DNA from: an uncultured Erythrobacter sp.
GTDB lineage: Bacteria > Pseudomonadota > Alphaproteobacteria > Sphingomonadales > Sphingomonadaceae
Reading direction: 5' to 3'
DNA length: 64,000 nucleotides
NCBI GenBank assembly: GCA_947495555.1
Contig: CANLZI010000001.1
Location: forward strand, 968,861-1,032,860
Shown: positions 42,150 to 51,800 of the stretch, in pieces
Position numbering within the stretch: position 1 is the first letter of the stretch
Layout of the letters: every line of letters begins with the position of its first letter
Translations under genes and position numbers: made by a program
The notes under the pieces: generated by a model
What the model was told of the DNA's origin: nothing
Database searches by the model: none
Seen by the model: the letters and a program-made list of their open reading frames with translations, nothing else

Positions 42150-44413
42150 TCGCGCTCACCCTCGTCAAATACATTGCCTGAAAGCAAGGCGCGGTGTGGA
42201 CCGTCAAAATTCAACTCCTCCAAGAGCATTTCTGGAGTGTCAGCAAACTGGTTCTCGCTGATTGTTGTACTGGGCGTCCCGACGGTGTGCACCACCCGAA
42301 ATGGTGCCGATCTTGCCACATTGTTCTGCGCAATCTCAGCAACTTGAACGCCGTGCAGATGGATTGACCCACCCGTCCCGTTGGTCGCCGCCAAACCTGC
42401 ATCAGCAAAATTGTTGCGAAGAATTTTTACGTAAGGACCGAAAGTGCTTTCGTCGCGACCGCCGCGATAAATTTGCGCGATCGGTCCACCAATGTTGGCA
42501 AAGTTGCTGTCGACGATGTCGAGATACTCAACATTGTACTGACCATAGTCCTCTGTCTCAGCAGCAGCCGAGACAATCGAACCGGTAATGTTGGAGAAAT
42601 TGCTGTTGCGAATGACGATGCTGTTCGCAAACGCGCTCTTACCCATCGTCAAAACGTTGAATGACTTGTTGACCATCAGATCTTGTACGGTGACCCCGTC
42701 AAGCTCAATCCGCATGTTGGATTGGATCGGAAAGCTTGTGGTGCGGATCATTGAATTGCCAACGGAGTCGGGCGTCAGAGCTCCATCGATGATCAAATTG
42801 CTCAATTGCAGATTGGCTCCCTGACGCAGCTCGAACAGTGTGGGGCGCGCAAACAATATTCGTGGTAATTCTTGCCCATCCACTGACTTGCCGCGGATGG
42901 CTATTGTGGTGTCGATCGCTAGGGTGCGATCGACAATGTAGTCGCCCGGTTCAAGCACCAGCACATCGCCAGTTTGTGCCACGATCAGCGCTGCTGGAAG
43001 CGTGTCATCGCCCGGCGCAACCTCAAGCTCGCGGCCCGATCCCCCGAATGCCGTTTCTTGGCCAGGCTTGGGATACCAATTCACTCCGACACTATCGAGT
43101 GAAGGTACCTTTAGATCGCTCGGAGCACCCAATTCTGCCAGCGCCGGATCAATCGGGTAAAGCAGCCCATTTTCCGCCCGTTGCAATTCAGCCGGTGCTT
43201 GCGCAAACTCTGGTAGAGCTTCGTCTACACCGCCTTGGATGACGCGATTGCCTGTAAAGGCTATTCCTGAAGTATCGTCATAACGCTCGATGAAAGACTC
43301 ACCCTCAAGCCCACCCAACAAATTATTTGAAAACACGCTGTTGAGGGGAGGAGCAGAGCGCTCTTCATCGGCGCCCACATTGAACGCGACACGGCGACTG
43401 TCGACAATAGTGTTGTTCTCGATCCGCGCTCCATCAACCTCGACATATCGGTTGACCGGTGAGTTGGGGACGCCGTTCATCACTGCAAGCGCGCTCGAAA
43501 AAGCCTTGCCGCGTAAACCTTCCATGTAGTTGTCCCGAACCGTCTGGTGACGGTTGATGACACGAATGCCGCCAGTGTGGTTTTCGCCATATCCAAGGAA
43601 GACGTTGCGCTCGACCAGGTTTCCATCGCCATGCCGCAATGTAAGCGTGCCCTGAGCGCGTAAGAACAGATTACCACGGAAGACGTTTCCGCCAGACTTA
43701 GAAGAGATGATCTCAACCTCGCCACTGGTGCGGTCGAAAACATTGCTCTCGACCGTCGTGCCTGACTGGTACATTGAATAACGGCTGGTTCCGATCCGCA
43801 GTGTTTCGCCGCCGTTTGAACCCAGTGGCCGGCGCGGTCCGAAATAGTTGTGATCAATCCTGTGCCCGTTGTCGCGGCTTTCCTTGCTGTCCAATCTAAC
43901 AGCGAGCGTAACCCCCTTATTGGTCTTTCCAACCAAATGGTTGTGATCAAACCGGTTGTTGTGGCCATACATGCCAACCCAATAATCAGATTCGTACCGG
44001 TCAGGTTTGCTGAAGTTATCGACCACTACCTCGGTCACTCGGCTGTTTCGGGCTTGGTCCTGCTTGGTGCGACGGAAGGAAATCACCTCCCCGCGAGGGC
44101 TGTATCCATCCTTGAACACCAGTCCTGTCACGAGAATGTGCTCACCACCGATGCGCAGACTGGACTGTCCGGTCAGGAATACTTTGCCAGCCTCTTCGGA
44201 CATGACAATGATGGGCTTGTCCTTGTTGCCCTTACCCGTGATGACCAATTCAAAATCGCGCCATTCGCCATTGGCAAGAATGATGATGTCGCCCGCTTCG
44301 ATTTGCTTGAGCGCATGCGCATATTCGTTCTGATTGCGCACGAAAAGGTGCTCTGCTTTGGCCGGAACAGCCAAGGCAAATACCACAAAAACAAGGCCAA
44401 GCCTTGCAAGCAT
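42146..44413 (-). CDS. Alginate lyase, polysaccharide lyase family 6
   Basis: Polysaccharide lyase of 755 residues with a signal peptide (cleavage at PAKA-EH, residue 20), first gene of the alginate operon. The right-handed beta-helix resembles chondroitinase B: SNGGETLRIGTS (199-210), EIISSKSGGN with Lys239 as catalytic base, and TLTLRHGDGN with Arg260 as acid. The Lys-Arg spacing of 21 equals that of chondroitinase B (250/271). A second parallel beta-helix fills the C-terminal 300 residues, as in two-domain PL6 enzymes. PL6 members act mainly on alginate, often MG or polyM stretches, so it should cut polymer or oligomers for PL17. A promoter and operator lie directly upstream. Confidence 0.92.
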   Translation of the reverse strand: MLARLGLVFVVFALAVPAKAEHLFVRNQNEYAHALKQIEAGDIIILANGEWRDFELVITGKGNKDKPIIVMSEEAGKVFLTGQSSLRIGGEHILVTGLVFKDGYSPRGEVISFRRTKQDQARNSRVTEVVVDNFSKPDRYESDYWVGMYGHNNRFDHNHLVGKTNKGVTLAVRLDSKESRDNGHRIDHNYFGPRRPLGSNGGETLRIGTSRYSMYQSGTTVESNVFDRTSGEVEIISSKSGGNVFRGNLFLRAQGTLTLRHGDGNLVERNVFLGYGENHTGGIRVINRHQTVRDNYMEGLRGKAFSSALAVMNGVPNSPVNRYVEVDGARIENNTIVDSRRVAFNVGADEERSAPPLNSVFSNNLLGGLEGESFIERYDDTSGIAFTGNRVIQGGVDEALPEFAQAPAELQRAENGLLYPIDPALAELGAPSDLKVPSLDSVGVNWYPKPGQETAFGGSGRELEVAPGDDTLPAALIVAQTGDVLVLEPGDYIVDRTLAIDTTIAIRGKSVDGQELPRILFARPTLFELRQGANLQLSNLIIDGALTPDSVGNSMIRTTSFPIQSNMRIELDGVTVQDLMVNKSFNVLTMGKSAFANSIVIRNSNFSNITGSIVSAAAETEDYGQYNVEYLDIVDSNFANIGGPIAQIYRGGRDESTFGPYVKILRNNFADAGLAATNGTGGSIHLHGVQVAEIAQNNVARSAPFRVVHTVGTPSTTISENQFADTPEMLLEELNFDGPHRALLSGNVFDEGERE

Positions 44414-44447
44414 CGCTCAATCCTCTCCAGTCATCCTCTGGGAAGGG

Positions 44448-44475
44448 ACTATACGTCAGCGAGTGAGCTTGTCAA
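44448..44475 (-). promoter_or_regulatory. Promoter of the PL6-PL17-kdgF-MFS-SDR-kdgK operon
   Basis: On the minus strand TTGACA (44470-44475) and TATAGT (44448-44453) are separated by 16 bases, a near-consensus sigma-70 promoter 35 bases before the PL6 ATG. A GGAGAGG ribosome site lies between. The GntR-type operator at 44501-44518 is upstream of the -35 box. Confidence 0.7.
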
Positions 44476-44500
44476 TCAATCTGGCATGTTAAAAGGTGTA

Positions 44501-44518
44501 AAATTGTAATACCAATTT
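44501..44518. promoter_or_regulatory. GntR operator candidate upstream of the PL6 operon
   Basis: AAATTGTAATACCAATTT is an inverted repeat (AAATTG/CAATTT around six bases) containing the ATACCAATT core (44509-44517). The core begins 39 bases from the start of the -35 hexamer, the same spacing as the distal sites upstream of both alginate TonB receptors. Confidence 0.6.
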
Positions 44519-44520
44519 AT

Positions 44521-45261
44521 CTAGCCGATTTTGGCAGCCGCCGTAAAGCGCTCGCGACTTAATGATGCCCGCGCCTGCACCTCTTCAAGTGCCCGTCGCT
44601 CAGTTGCTTCCAGCATGTTTTCCAACAGGCGATGGAAATGTTCGCGCATGGCGTTGCGAGCACCTGCCGGGTTTCGCGCCTTCAGCGCGTCAAAGATTGC
44701 GCGATGCTCGGCGGTCCGCGTCTCTGCGTCATGGACACAAACTGCTTCGTAGGTTGCTTTGACCTCAGGGATGTCTTCCCGCATTCTCCAAAGCGATTGA
44801 ATTGTGTGAACCATTGCCGCGTTGTTCGAAGCCTCGGCAATGGTCAGGTGAAACTGCTCATCTGCCTCGTTAGCGACCTCATCGTCATCAGAACGCATAA
44901 GCTCGACCAATCCAGCCAGTTTTTCAATCGCATCATCAGTAATGTTGTGCGCTGCCAATGCAGCTGATTCAGACTCCACGAGCAGCCTGGCCTCCGTAAC
45001 TTCAAACGCGCTGGCGTTTGGAAGAGTGTGTGCCATCGTTGGCGGATTTTCGCTCACATAAACACCAGATCCGGTCTTAATCTCGAGCCTGCCCACTGCC
45101 TGCAGCGCGATCTCAGCCTCCCTGATGGTTACCCGGCTTACGCCGAGCTTTTCAGCCAATTCACGTTCACCAGGAAGCCGTGTGCCGGGCGGGTAAGCCC
45201 CATCGTCGATCAACCCACCGATCTGCTCGGCTACTGATTGAAAAAGTCTCTTACTGCCCAT
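44521..45261 (-). CDS. GntR family regulator, FadR/FCD subfamily
   Basis: Transcription factor of about 246 residues. The frame opens at 45360, but the ATG at 45261 gives the normal GntR N-terminus (MGSKRLFQSVAEQIGGLIDDG). The winged helix contains LPGERELAEKLGVSRVTIREAEIALQAVG. The C-terminal FCD domain has the metal/ligand histidines in DEQFHLTIAEAS, EHRAIFDAL and REHFHRLLENML. Regulators of this type control hexuronate and alginate pathways and respond to pathway intermediates such as KDG or DEH. It lies between the lyase operon and a TonB receptor; ATACCAATT motifs upstream of itself, the lyases and both receptors define the predicted regulon. Confidence 0.9.
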   Translation of the reverse strand: MGSKRLFQSVAEQIGGLIDDGAYPPGTRLPGERELAEKLGVSRVTIREAEIALQAVGRLEIKTGSGVYVSENPPTMAHTLPNASAFEVTEARLLVESESAALAAHNITDDAIEKLAGLVELMRSDDDEVANEADEQFHLTIAEASNNAAMVHTIQSLWRMREDIPEVKATYEAVCVHDAETRTAEHRAIFDALKARNPAGARNAMREHFHRLLENMLEATERRALEEVQARASLSRERFTAAAKIG

Positions 45262-45289
45262 GTGTGATTGACGCTCCACATTCGCCGGT

Positions 45290-45306
45290 TTGGTTCTATA
45301 CCAATT
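45290..45306. promoter_or_regulatory. GntR operator candidate upstream of gntR
   Basis: TTGGTTCTATACCAATT contains a TTGGT/ACCAA inverted repeat (45290-45304) and the ATACCAATT core (45298-45306), 29 bases before the gntR start. On the minus strand the core overlaps a TATAGA that could serve as a -10 box, which would suit autorepression. Confidence 0.5.
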
Positions 45307-45348
45307 CCCTAGTCGATAAATAGTTGCATTGCCAGTTGCGCACAACCA

Positions 45349-45381
45349 GTCGGCGCCCATTGGGAGAAGCAGGGCGCCGAC
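45349..45381 (-). terminator. Strong hairpin after the alginate TonB receptor gene
   Basis: GTCGGCGCCC (45349-45358) and GGGCGCCGAC (45372-45381) are perfect 10-base arms around a 13-base loop, six bases after the receptor stop codon. No T-run follows on the minus strand, so it may be a weak terminator or an RNA-stabilising hairpin between receptor and gntR. Confidence 0.45.
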
Positions 45382-45387
45382 CAGCGA

Positions 45388-48300
45388 TCAGAACTTGAAC
45401 CGAACGCCTGCAAAGTAGCGTGGCCCATATACTTGAATGGCTCCAAAATCATCTGGCGCACCACGGAAATTGGTCCGTGGCTCATTGAACAAATTAATGC
45501 CTTCCAATGTGACGCGCACATTGTCTGTCAGCTTGTAAGAGATACGCGCCTCAAACACGCCCACATCGTCAACATAGCGAACCCGTCCAGGCGTAGAGAC
45601 AAATTGCTGGAAGTAATTGCTGCGATATTTGTAAACGCCCTGCAAAGACAGCCCGCCGATCTCGTAGTAAGCCTGCGCCGATAGGACGTGCTTAGAAAAG
45701 CCGAACAGATTTGACGGAACAATCAGCCCTTCGCGCGCTGTGATGCTACCATCCAGGCCAACCACGGTGGTCGCCCCGAGCGAGTCATCATCAAATTCGA
45801 AATTGGAATCAGCATAATTGTAGCTGAGCTTGAAACCAAGACCGTCCAGTGGTTTGGGCAGCCAACTCAACCGGTGCGCTGCGGTAATTTCAACACCATA
45901 GATTGTGCTCGTTTCATCTGTCGTGCGGACATTGCTTACAGCCGCAACAACAGGCGCTTCATCAACGAAAAAGACCTCTTCTGTCGCAAACGTTTCGAAA
46001 CCACCGTTGAAGCTCTTATAGTATGCATTAACAGCCAGAATGGTATCATCATTGGGGTACCATTCGAGACCAACATCGGCGTTCCAGGACATCAACGGAG
46101 CCGTGAATGGGTTGCCGATGGCGTTCACAACGCTGAGCGCTTCTTGAACTGTCGCCTCACCCTCATCCGATTCATCTGATGTGCTGAACCCACGGCCGAA
46201 GCCGATAGCCGATGGATCGGGACGCGACATGGAACGATAGAGGCCTATGCGACCGAGCAAGTCGGGCTGCAAATCAGCCACAAGGTTAAAGCTCGGCAGA
46301 AGCTTGGTGTAAGAATCCTTAGCCACTTCCCGCGTCAAATTGCTGGTGTCTTCAATCAAGAAAATCGTTCCAGGATCATCCCCTGGCGCGGTAATGAATG
46401 ATGACCGTAGGCCGACCGAGTTAATGTTTGTTTTAACGGCCCGAACACCAACGTTTCCGCGGATTGGCAGGGCGCCCAAATCACCGTCAAAATTGGCTTG
46501 GATGTACCCCGCAAATGTGCGCTCTTCGACGTCGCTGTCTTGGGTGGATGAGATGCTCCCATCGGGATAGATCGGAATACCGTCTTCATCGAACGCTAGG
46601 CCCGATGGATCTTCACGCTCCAGAACTCGCGCGATGCACAGCGCATCAAACGTAGCAAACGTATTGGATGTGCCGATCACATTGCCATCCAAGTCGACAT
46701 TGGTGATCAACGGATTGCCACCTGAAACCGAGTCCAAAAACCCGTCGATCGGGAACGAAGTCCGGCATTCTTGGTTCGCCACAAACAATGCGCCAGAACC
46801 ATCGGTATCATTGTAATTGTTCTCGAACCGAGATGATCCTCCGGCTGCACCAGGCACATCTTGATAGACCAGTTGTTGATAACGCACGCCAGCCTCAAAG
46901 CTGTTGAAGAAGCCGTCAGCTTCATAAACAACATCGCCGCGCAGCGCATAAATTTCGTTGAACCTGTCCTGTTCCAAATCAGCCCGCAAACGCGGATCGT
47001 TGGCGAACAGAGTATAGTCGGTTACATCAAAATTCTGTGTGAAGAAATTGAGCGCTTCCGAGCCGTTCTGACGGATCAATACCGCTGTTTCCACCCTATC
47101 ATCCGTGCCATTAGTCCGACCCGAATTAGGGGTCTGATCGCTTTCGAACGCCTCGGGGAAATAGGGCAATCCAGTATCAGGATTGGTGTTTCCGAAAATG
47201 CTCTCACCATCTTCTGTGCGGAAGCGGATCTGAACCGCCTCTTCCACTCGCTGCGTGCGTGAGTAAGACGCGTCAACCGAGAAACTCAGCCGGTCCGACG
47301 CCTGGACTTCCAGCGACAATCCGCCGCCGTAATATTCTTCGTCACGCTCGAGATATTCGCTGACAGCCTCGATACGCTGTTCATTAGTGAATTGACGCAG
47401 CGCGCCCGTTTCAGTGAAAATTAGTGGCAGATCGATCCGATTGGGATCACCCGGCCCGTCAATCCGACGCCCTTCTGCAAAGTTTAAATCGCTGCGCTGC
47501 TCCCGAAAGAGGCGCTTTGAATATTGGAAGTCAGCGTTGATATCGACATTAGGTGACGGTTGATACTGGATCGCACCAAAAACGGAGTCACGAGTGTCGT
47601 CGGTTATGTTTGTCCGGAACGAATAGCTATTACGGGCAATGACAAAATCATCGGTGACTGTGCCATCACGCAACCCATTAATCGTAGAACTGCTGGTGTC
47701 GCAATTGCCATCATCAAACACACCGTCGCTGGTCGTTGTGGGATCAATTACACACGCGCGGATAGTATTGGAGACATTCGCCTCTTGCTCCGGATTGGTC
47801 GTCTCATTGCGTGAATATCCGATCGAGATACCAAGCTCGCCATCACCGACGCTAAACTGATCAACGTAACTAGCGGTCGCTCGATAGCCGTATTTCTGAA
47901 ACCGCTGATCAGGATCAATATCAAGATTGTCCGGATTAATGTTCAGCTTGAAGTCGCCTTGGATGCGGCGCTTGCCGTAATCAAGTGGCTTGATCGTCTC
48001 GAGCACAATCTGACCAGCGACGCCGCCCTCAATATAGCTTGCCGCCTGGGTCTTGTAGATTCCGACCTTGTTGAACAGCTCAGATGGAAACTGGCTGAAA
48101 TTAACCGAGCGATCACCGCTACCATTTGAAGCAACACGGCCATTGATAACTGTCGATCCAAGAAATGGGCCAAGGCCGCGAATAGAAATCTCGGTAGCAC
48201 CACCTTGCTCACGGTGCGAACCGGCGCCGGTCAGGGTTTCCAGCGCTTCACCAATTGACAAGGCAGGCAGGTCGCCAATTTCATCTGCGGACAAAGCGTC

Positions 48301-48528
48301 GAACACCTCTGTCGAGTTGCGCTTTTCTTCGATTGAATTTTGAACCACAGCACGAATGCCGGTGACCAGAATTTCGTTGCCGGTTTCCGCGACCTCTTCA
48401 GCAGCTTCGTCCTGAGCAAAGGCAACAGAAGGCACGCTAAGCGCAACCGCAGCTGTGCCCACCATCAATCCAGACAAGAAACGTGAAGTGCGCAGTGACG
48501 GATACGTAGTCTTAGCAAATTTGGTCAT
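45388..48528 (-). CDS. TonB-dependent receptor of the alginate locus (Caulobacter/Xanthomonas type)
   Basis: Receptor of 1046 residues with a signal peptide (cleavage near SVAFAQ), TonB-box-like EILVTGIRAVV, and plug motifs ALSIGEALETLTGAG and ISIRGLGPFLGSTVINGR. The end is YFAGVRFKF. It belongs to the large TonB-Xanth-Caul family, whose members often carry oligosaccharides and do not need a SusD partner. Placed upstream of gntR and the lyase operon on the same strand, it should import alginate oligosaccharides. GGGAGGG precedes the ATG closely. Two ATACCAATT motifs and a TTGACA box lie upstream with the same layout as the second receptor. Confidence 0.9.
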   Translation of the reverse strand: MTKFAKTTYPSLRTSRFLSGLMVGTAAVALSVPSVAFAQDEAAEEVAETGNEILVTGIRAVVQNSIEEKRNSTEVFDALSADEIGDLPALSIGEALETLTGAGSHREQGGATEISIRGLGPFLGSTVINGRVASNGSGDRSVNFSQFPSELFNKVGIYKTQAASYIEGGVAGQIVLETIKPLDYGKRRIQGDFKLNINPDNLDIDPDQRFQKYGYRATASYVDQFSVGDGELGISIGYSRNETTNPEQEANVSNTIRACVIDPTTTSDGVFDDGNCDTSSSTINGLRDGTVTDDFVIARNSYSFRTNITDDTRDSVFGAIQYQPSPNVDINADFQYSKRLFREQRSDLNFAEGRRIDGPGDPNRIDLPLIFTETGALRQFTNEQRIEAVSEYLERDEEYYGGGLSLEVQASDRLSFSVDASYSRTQRVEEAVQIRFRTEDGESIFGNTNPDTGLPYFPEAFESDQTPNSGRTNGTDDRVETAVLIRQNGSEALNFFTQNFDVTDYTLFANDPRLRADLEQDRFNEIYALRGDVVYEADGFFNSFEAGVRYQQLVYQDVPGAAGGSSRFENNYNDTDGSGALFVANQECRTSFPIDGFLDSVSGGNPLITNVDLDGNVIGTSNTFATFDALCIARVLEREDPSGLAFDEDGIPIYPDGSISSTQDSDVEERTFAGYIQANFDGDLGALPIRGNVGVRAVKTNINSVGLRSSFITAPGDDPGTIFLIEDTSNLTREVAKDSYTKLLPSFNLVADLQPDLLGRIGLYRSMSRPDPSAIGFGRGFSTSDESDEGEATVQEALSVVNAIGNPFTAPLMSWNADVGLEWYPNDDTILAVNAYYKSFNGGFETFATEEVFFVDEAPVVAAVSNVRTTDETSTIYGVEITAAHRLSWLPKPLDGLGFKLSYNYADSNFEFDDDSLGATTVVGLDGSITAREGLIVPSNLFGFSKHVLSAQAYYEIGGLSLQGVYKYRSNYFQQFVSTPGRVRYVDDVGVFEARISYKLTDNVRVTLEGINLFNEPRTNFRGAPDDFGAIQVYGPRYFAGVRFKF

Positions 48529-48580
48529 TCATCCCTCCCAAGGACTATTTCGACCAATGGGATAATGGCTAGTCCGTCAA

Positions 48581-48586
48581 TGTCAA
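48581..48586 (-). promoter_or_regulatory. -35 box of the first alginate receptor
   Basis: TTGACA on the minus strand, within GGTTGACAT, which is shared with the second receptor at 52048-52053. A GGACTAG block follows seven to eight bases further on in both promoters. The -10 box is poor (TATCCC or similar), consistent with a promoter needing control. Confidence 0.45.
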
Positions 48587-48594
48587 CCTTTAGA

Positions 48595-48628
48595 GTATAC
48601 CAATTGTCACCTTAATGAATACCAATTT
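48595..48628. promoter_or_regulatory. Paired GntR operator candidates upstream of the first alginate receptor
   Basis: Two ATACCAATT cores (48597-48605 and 48619-48627) are spaced 22 bases apart, two helical turns. They begin 16 and 38 bases from the -35 hexamer. The second core sits in AATACCAATTTGTATT, a palindrome with AATAC/GTATT arms. Confidence 0.6.
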
Positions 48629-48675
48629 GTATTATGTGTTGAACCTCCAGCAAAGTACGCGTGCCAAGCCCACAC

Positions 48676-48718
48676 AAAAAGAGGCCGACTCTACCAAGGC
48701 GGTAGGGCCGGCCCTCTT
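48676..48718 (-). terminator. Rho-independent terminator of the second alginate receptor
   Basis: A long GC-rich imperfect stem (AAGAGGGCCG...CCTACC paired with GGTAG...TCGGCCTCTT on the minus strand) is followed by TTTTTGTG. It lies about 130 bases after the receptor stop codon. Confidence 0.75.
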
Positions 48719-48847
48719 CTTAATCGGCTAATCCCAACTAACAGGGCTGGGACGCTTAACCCGGTTTGATCGATTAGAAGTGATCGTTGGCACCAAAGGC
48801 ACCTAGCGATCCGGCAGCGCAAGCCACCGATCTAAACGACAGTTCCA

Positions 48848-51800
48848 CTAGTAGGTAAACGTAACACCAAATTGAATTCGGCGATCGGTAATACCTTCGT
48901 AGCACAGCAACGCGCCATCATTCACACAAGAGATATTCTGGCTAGACTTGGTCAGGTTAGTACCCTCAACACCCACGTTGATCTGGTCCGTAACCGCATA
49001 ATTGACGCTAGCGTTCAACTGACCTCTAGGTTCAACAGCTCCGCGAAAGCCAAGAGGCTCAAATACGTTACCCGTACCAGGCAGATCGTCCGTTCTAAAC
49101 GTGTCACGCCAAGTGTAGCGCACCCTCGCTGACAGACCGTACTTCTCGTAAAATGCGGTCAAGTTATACGCATGCTTTGAAAGGTTCAGCAAAGTAGCTG
49201 TTTCGCGCTGCACAGGATTGACGTTTGGATCAAAACCGAGTGACGCGTAGATTGCTCTTGCTCGAGAGCCAGCAATATCGGTGAAGCCGGAATTATTGCT
49301 TTCGGTTTGGTAAGTGTAGTTGGCCACGATTCCAAAGCCAGAGGCCCAGGCAAAGCTGCCAAGCTGATCTTCCCAATCACTCAAATTATATTGGAAAGCG
49401 ACTTCGATACCTTCTTGCGTGGTTGTTCCATTGGAGTTGAATGGGGCCTCCAAGCCTACGCAAACACCGGTTTCACCATTTCCGAAGATACCTGCCTCGG
49501 TTAGTGGAGAGAAAATTCCGCCGCCTTCGCAATCCGGACCGACAGTATCGCGCGTGTTCGGCGCAACAACACCTGGATCGCCCGGGCCACCCGGCTCATC
49601 AACGTTAACTCCAAACAGCCCATCACGTTCCTTGCGGAAATAGCCTACACTTAAGACGGCTTCAGGCGCAAAATACCAGCTTGCCGACACGTCATAGGAA
49701 GTAACCTCTTCGGGTCGCAGATTGGGGTTACCCGCTTCGGCATTGCCGTTCACACCGCCCGCATCCGGAAGTTCAAGCGCAGACGATATACTCACAAAAC
49801 CAGGCCGATTGATTTCCTCAGAATATGACGCTCGCAAGACAAGGTTATCTGCCACATCAAATGCGAAGTTCACGCGCGGTAAAAGGTGACTATAGCTGCT
49901 TCCAACCGTAGTGAGGATTGGATCACCATTGCCCAAAACATTGGCTGTCGACGAAATAGAGGTGTCCACCCAGCGCACACCCGCATTGCCGCGGAATCTT
50001 CCATTGCCAGTTTCAAAGTTGAGCTGACCGTAAAGTGAGTGCGTCTCTTCTTCGATATCGAAGAAGTCACCTGGGATCGACTCGAGCCCTGAAGTGAAGA
50101 TCGGGCCCAAACCTTGGGCAGCGGCGGCTGCATTGATCGCCGCAACTGTATCTTCCGGATTGGCACCATTGTTAGGATCCAGGTGCAGCACTCCCGAAAC
50201 GAAAAGATCGCTGCCTGTTCCCTGCCCAAAGTTATCAGGAATCTCTGCAAGGAGGCCTGAAATTCCACCCGCATTCAGACTGCCAGCCAACGAGCTTGAA
50301 CCACTACGTGACGCCTGTCGGTTATCCCTAAGGGTCGTGCGATTACTGTAGCGATATCCAGCATCAACTGAGCTAATAAACGGAATCGCTGAGTCACTTA
50401 AATCGTAAGAGGCGTCAAAACGAAATGCGCTTTCCTCATTCTCCTGAATATTGGCGGAGTATGTAGGGGTTCCATCAAGCACGTAGTTATTTCCGTCCAG
50501 CAACTGAGCTGCTGTTGGCGCAAATGGATCGGCAAAATTGATGCCGAACGAAATGCCATCCCTCAGGTCGAAAATGATCGGGATACCATTTTCATCCCGG
50601 AAACTCGTACCTGCAGAATTGTTTGGCGCAATGTCCGAGTTTGGATTGATAAAGTTGAGGGTTGAGGACAGGTTTGGATTGACCGTGTCTGCCGTCACCC
50701 TCGAAACTTCGGCAGCAATTCTTAGGCGGTCACTTTCCCATTCGGCACCGGCAATGAAGACATCGCTTGTGGTCAAACGTGAACCATTGTCACTGGACAC
50801 GCGCAAGAATGGCGCGCCGCGCGCGTTTCTAAAGTCTTCGTCGGTAGCAAAATCCGACCTCTGGTGCGGCGTAAACGTACCGGCTGTGACGGCCAGAATG
50901 CTGCCAAGGTCTTGACCGATGGCATCGCGCCCCAAATTGAACGTCGCAAAGTCAGTGAAGTTAATATTGCCACCGTTGGTTCTATCGCCTGAACCATTCA
51001 ACCGGCTAACGTTAGAAAACTGGACCCGTGAACCAGCGAGCCGGCGCGTTTGGTCTGTATAAATGTAATCGGCATAAAGCTTGAGGTTGTCAGTAACTTC
51101 GCCCTCGACAGAGGCCGCGAGATTTATTGTCTCGAAATTTTGCGTCTCTTGAACCTGGTTCAAGAACTGAACACCCAGAAACCCTGGCGCCCCAGCCGGA
51201 CACGAAGTCGGCGGAGTGGCCCCCGTGCAATCCGTCAGATTGTCACGGTCAAGACGTGGGCGGAATGCAGTGTTGGAAGATTCGGTGTAACTGCCACTCA
51301 CGACAACCCCAAACTGCCGTCCATCAGAAGTTTCCCATTTTTTACCAAACGCGCCTGAAAGCCTTGGCTTCAAGCCCTCGGAAGAAAGGCTGCTATCTTC
51401 AAGCTGACCCCGAAAGCTGATAAGGGTTTCTGACAAATCAAGTGGGCGAATGGTTTTCAGGTTGACCGTACCACCAACGGAACCTTCAATATGCCTCGCC
51501 TCAGGCGCCTTGATAACTTCGACGCCCGCGATGATCGAAGGGTTCAAATCTTCAAAGTTAATGCCGCCGCGGCCATTGCCTGCACCTACGGTGGTAACCC
51601 CATTGATCTCGAGCCGGTTGCTGTCGGTACCACGAATTTGAACGCCAGTGCCAACGCCGTTTTCGCGCGTGATTTGCACGCCCGTGATGTTTTCTAGAAC
51701 CTCAGCAAGGTTCTGATCGGGAAGCTTACCGATGTCTTCGGCCTTGATCACTTCGATCAGGCTGTCCGCATTGCGCTTTTCATTCAAAGCGCTGGCAAGA

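Larger units (their letters stand above)
48529..48847. other. Intergenic region between the two alginate receptors
   Basis: 319 bases without a gene. From left to right it holds the ribosome site and promoter of the first receptor, the paired GntR operator candidates (48595-48628), and the terminator of the second receptor (48676-48718). The stretch 48719-48847 after that receptor's stop shows nothing recognisable. Confidence 0.6.
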
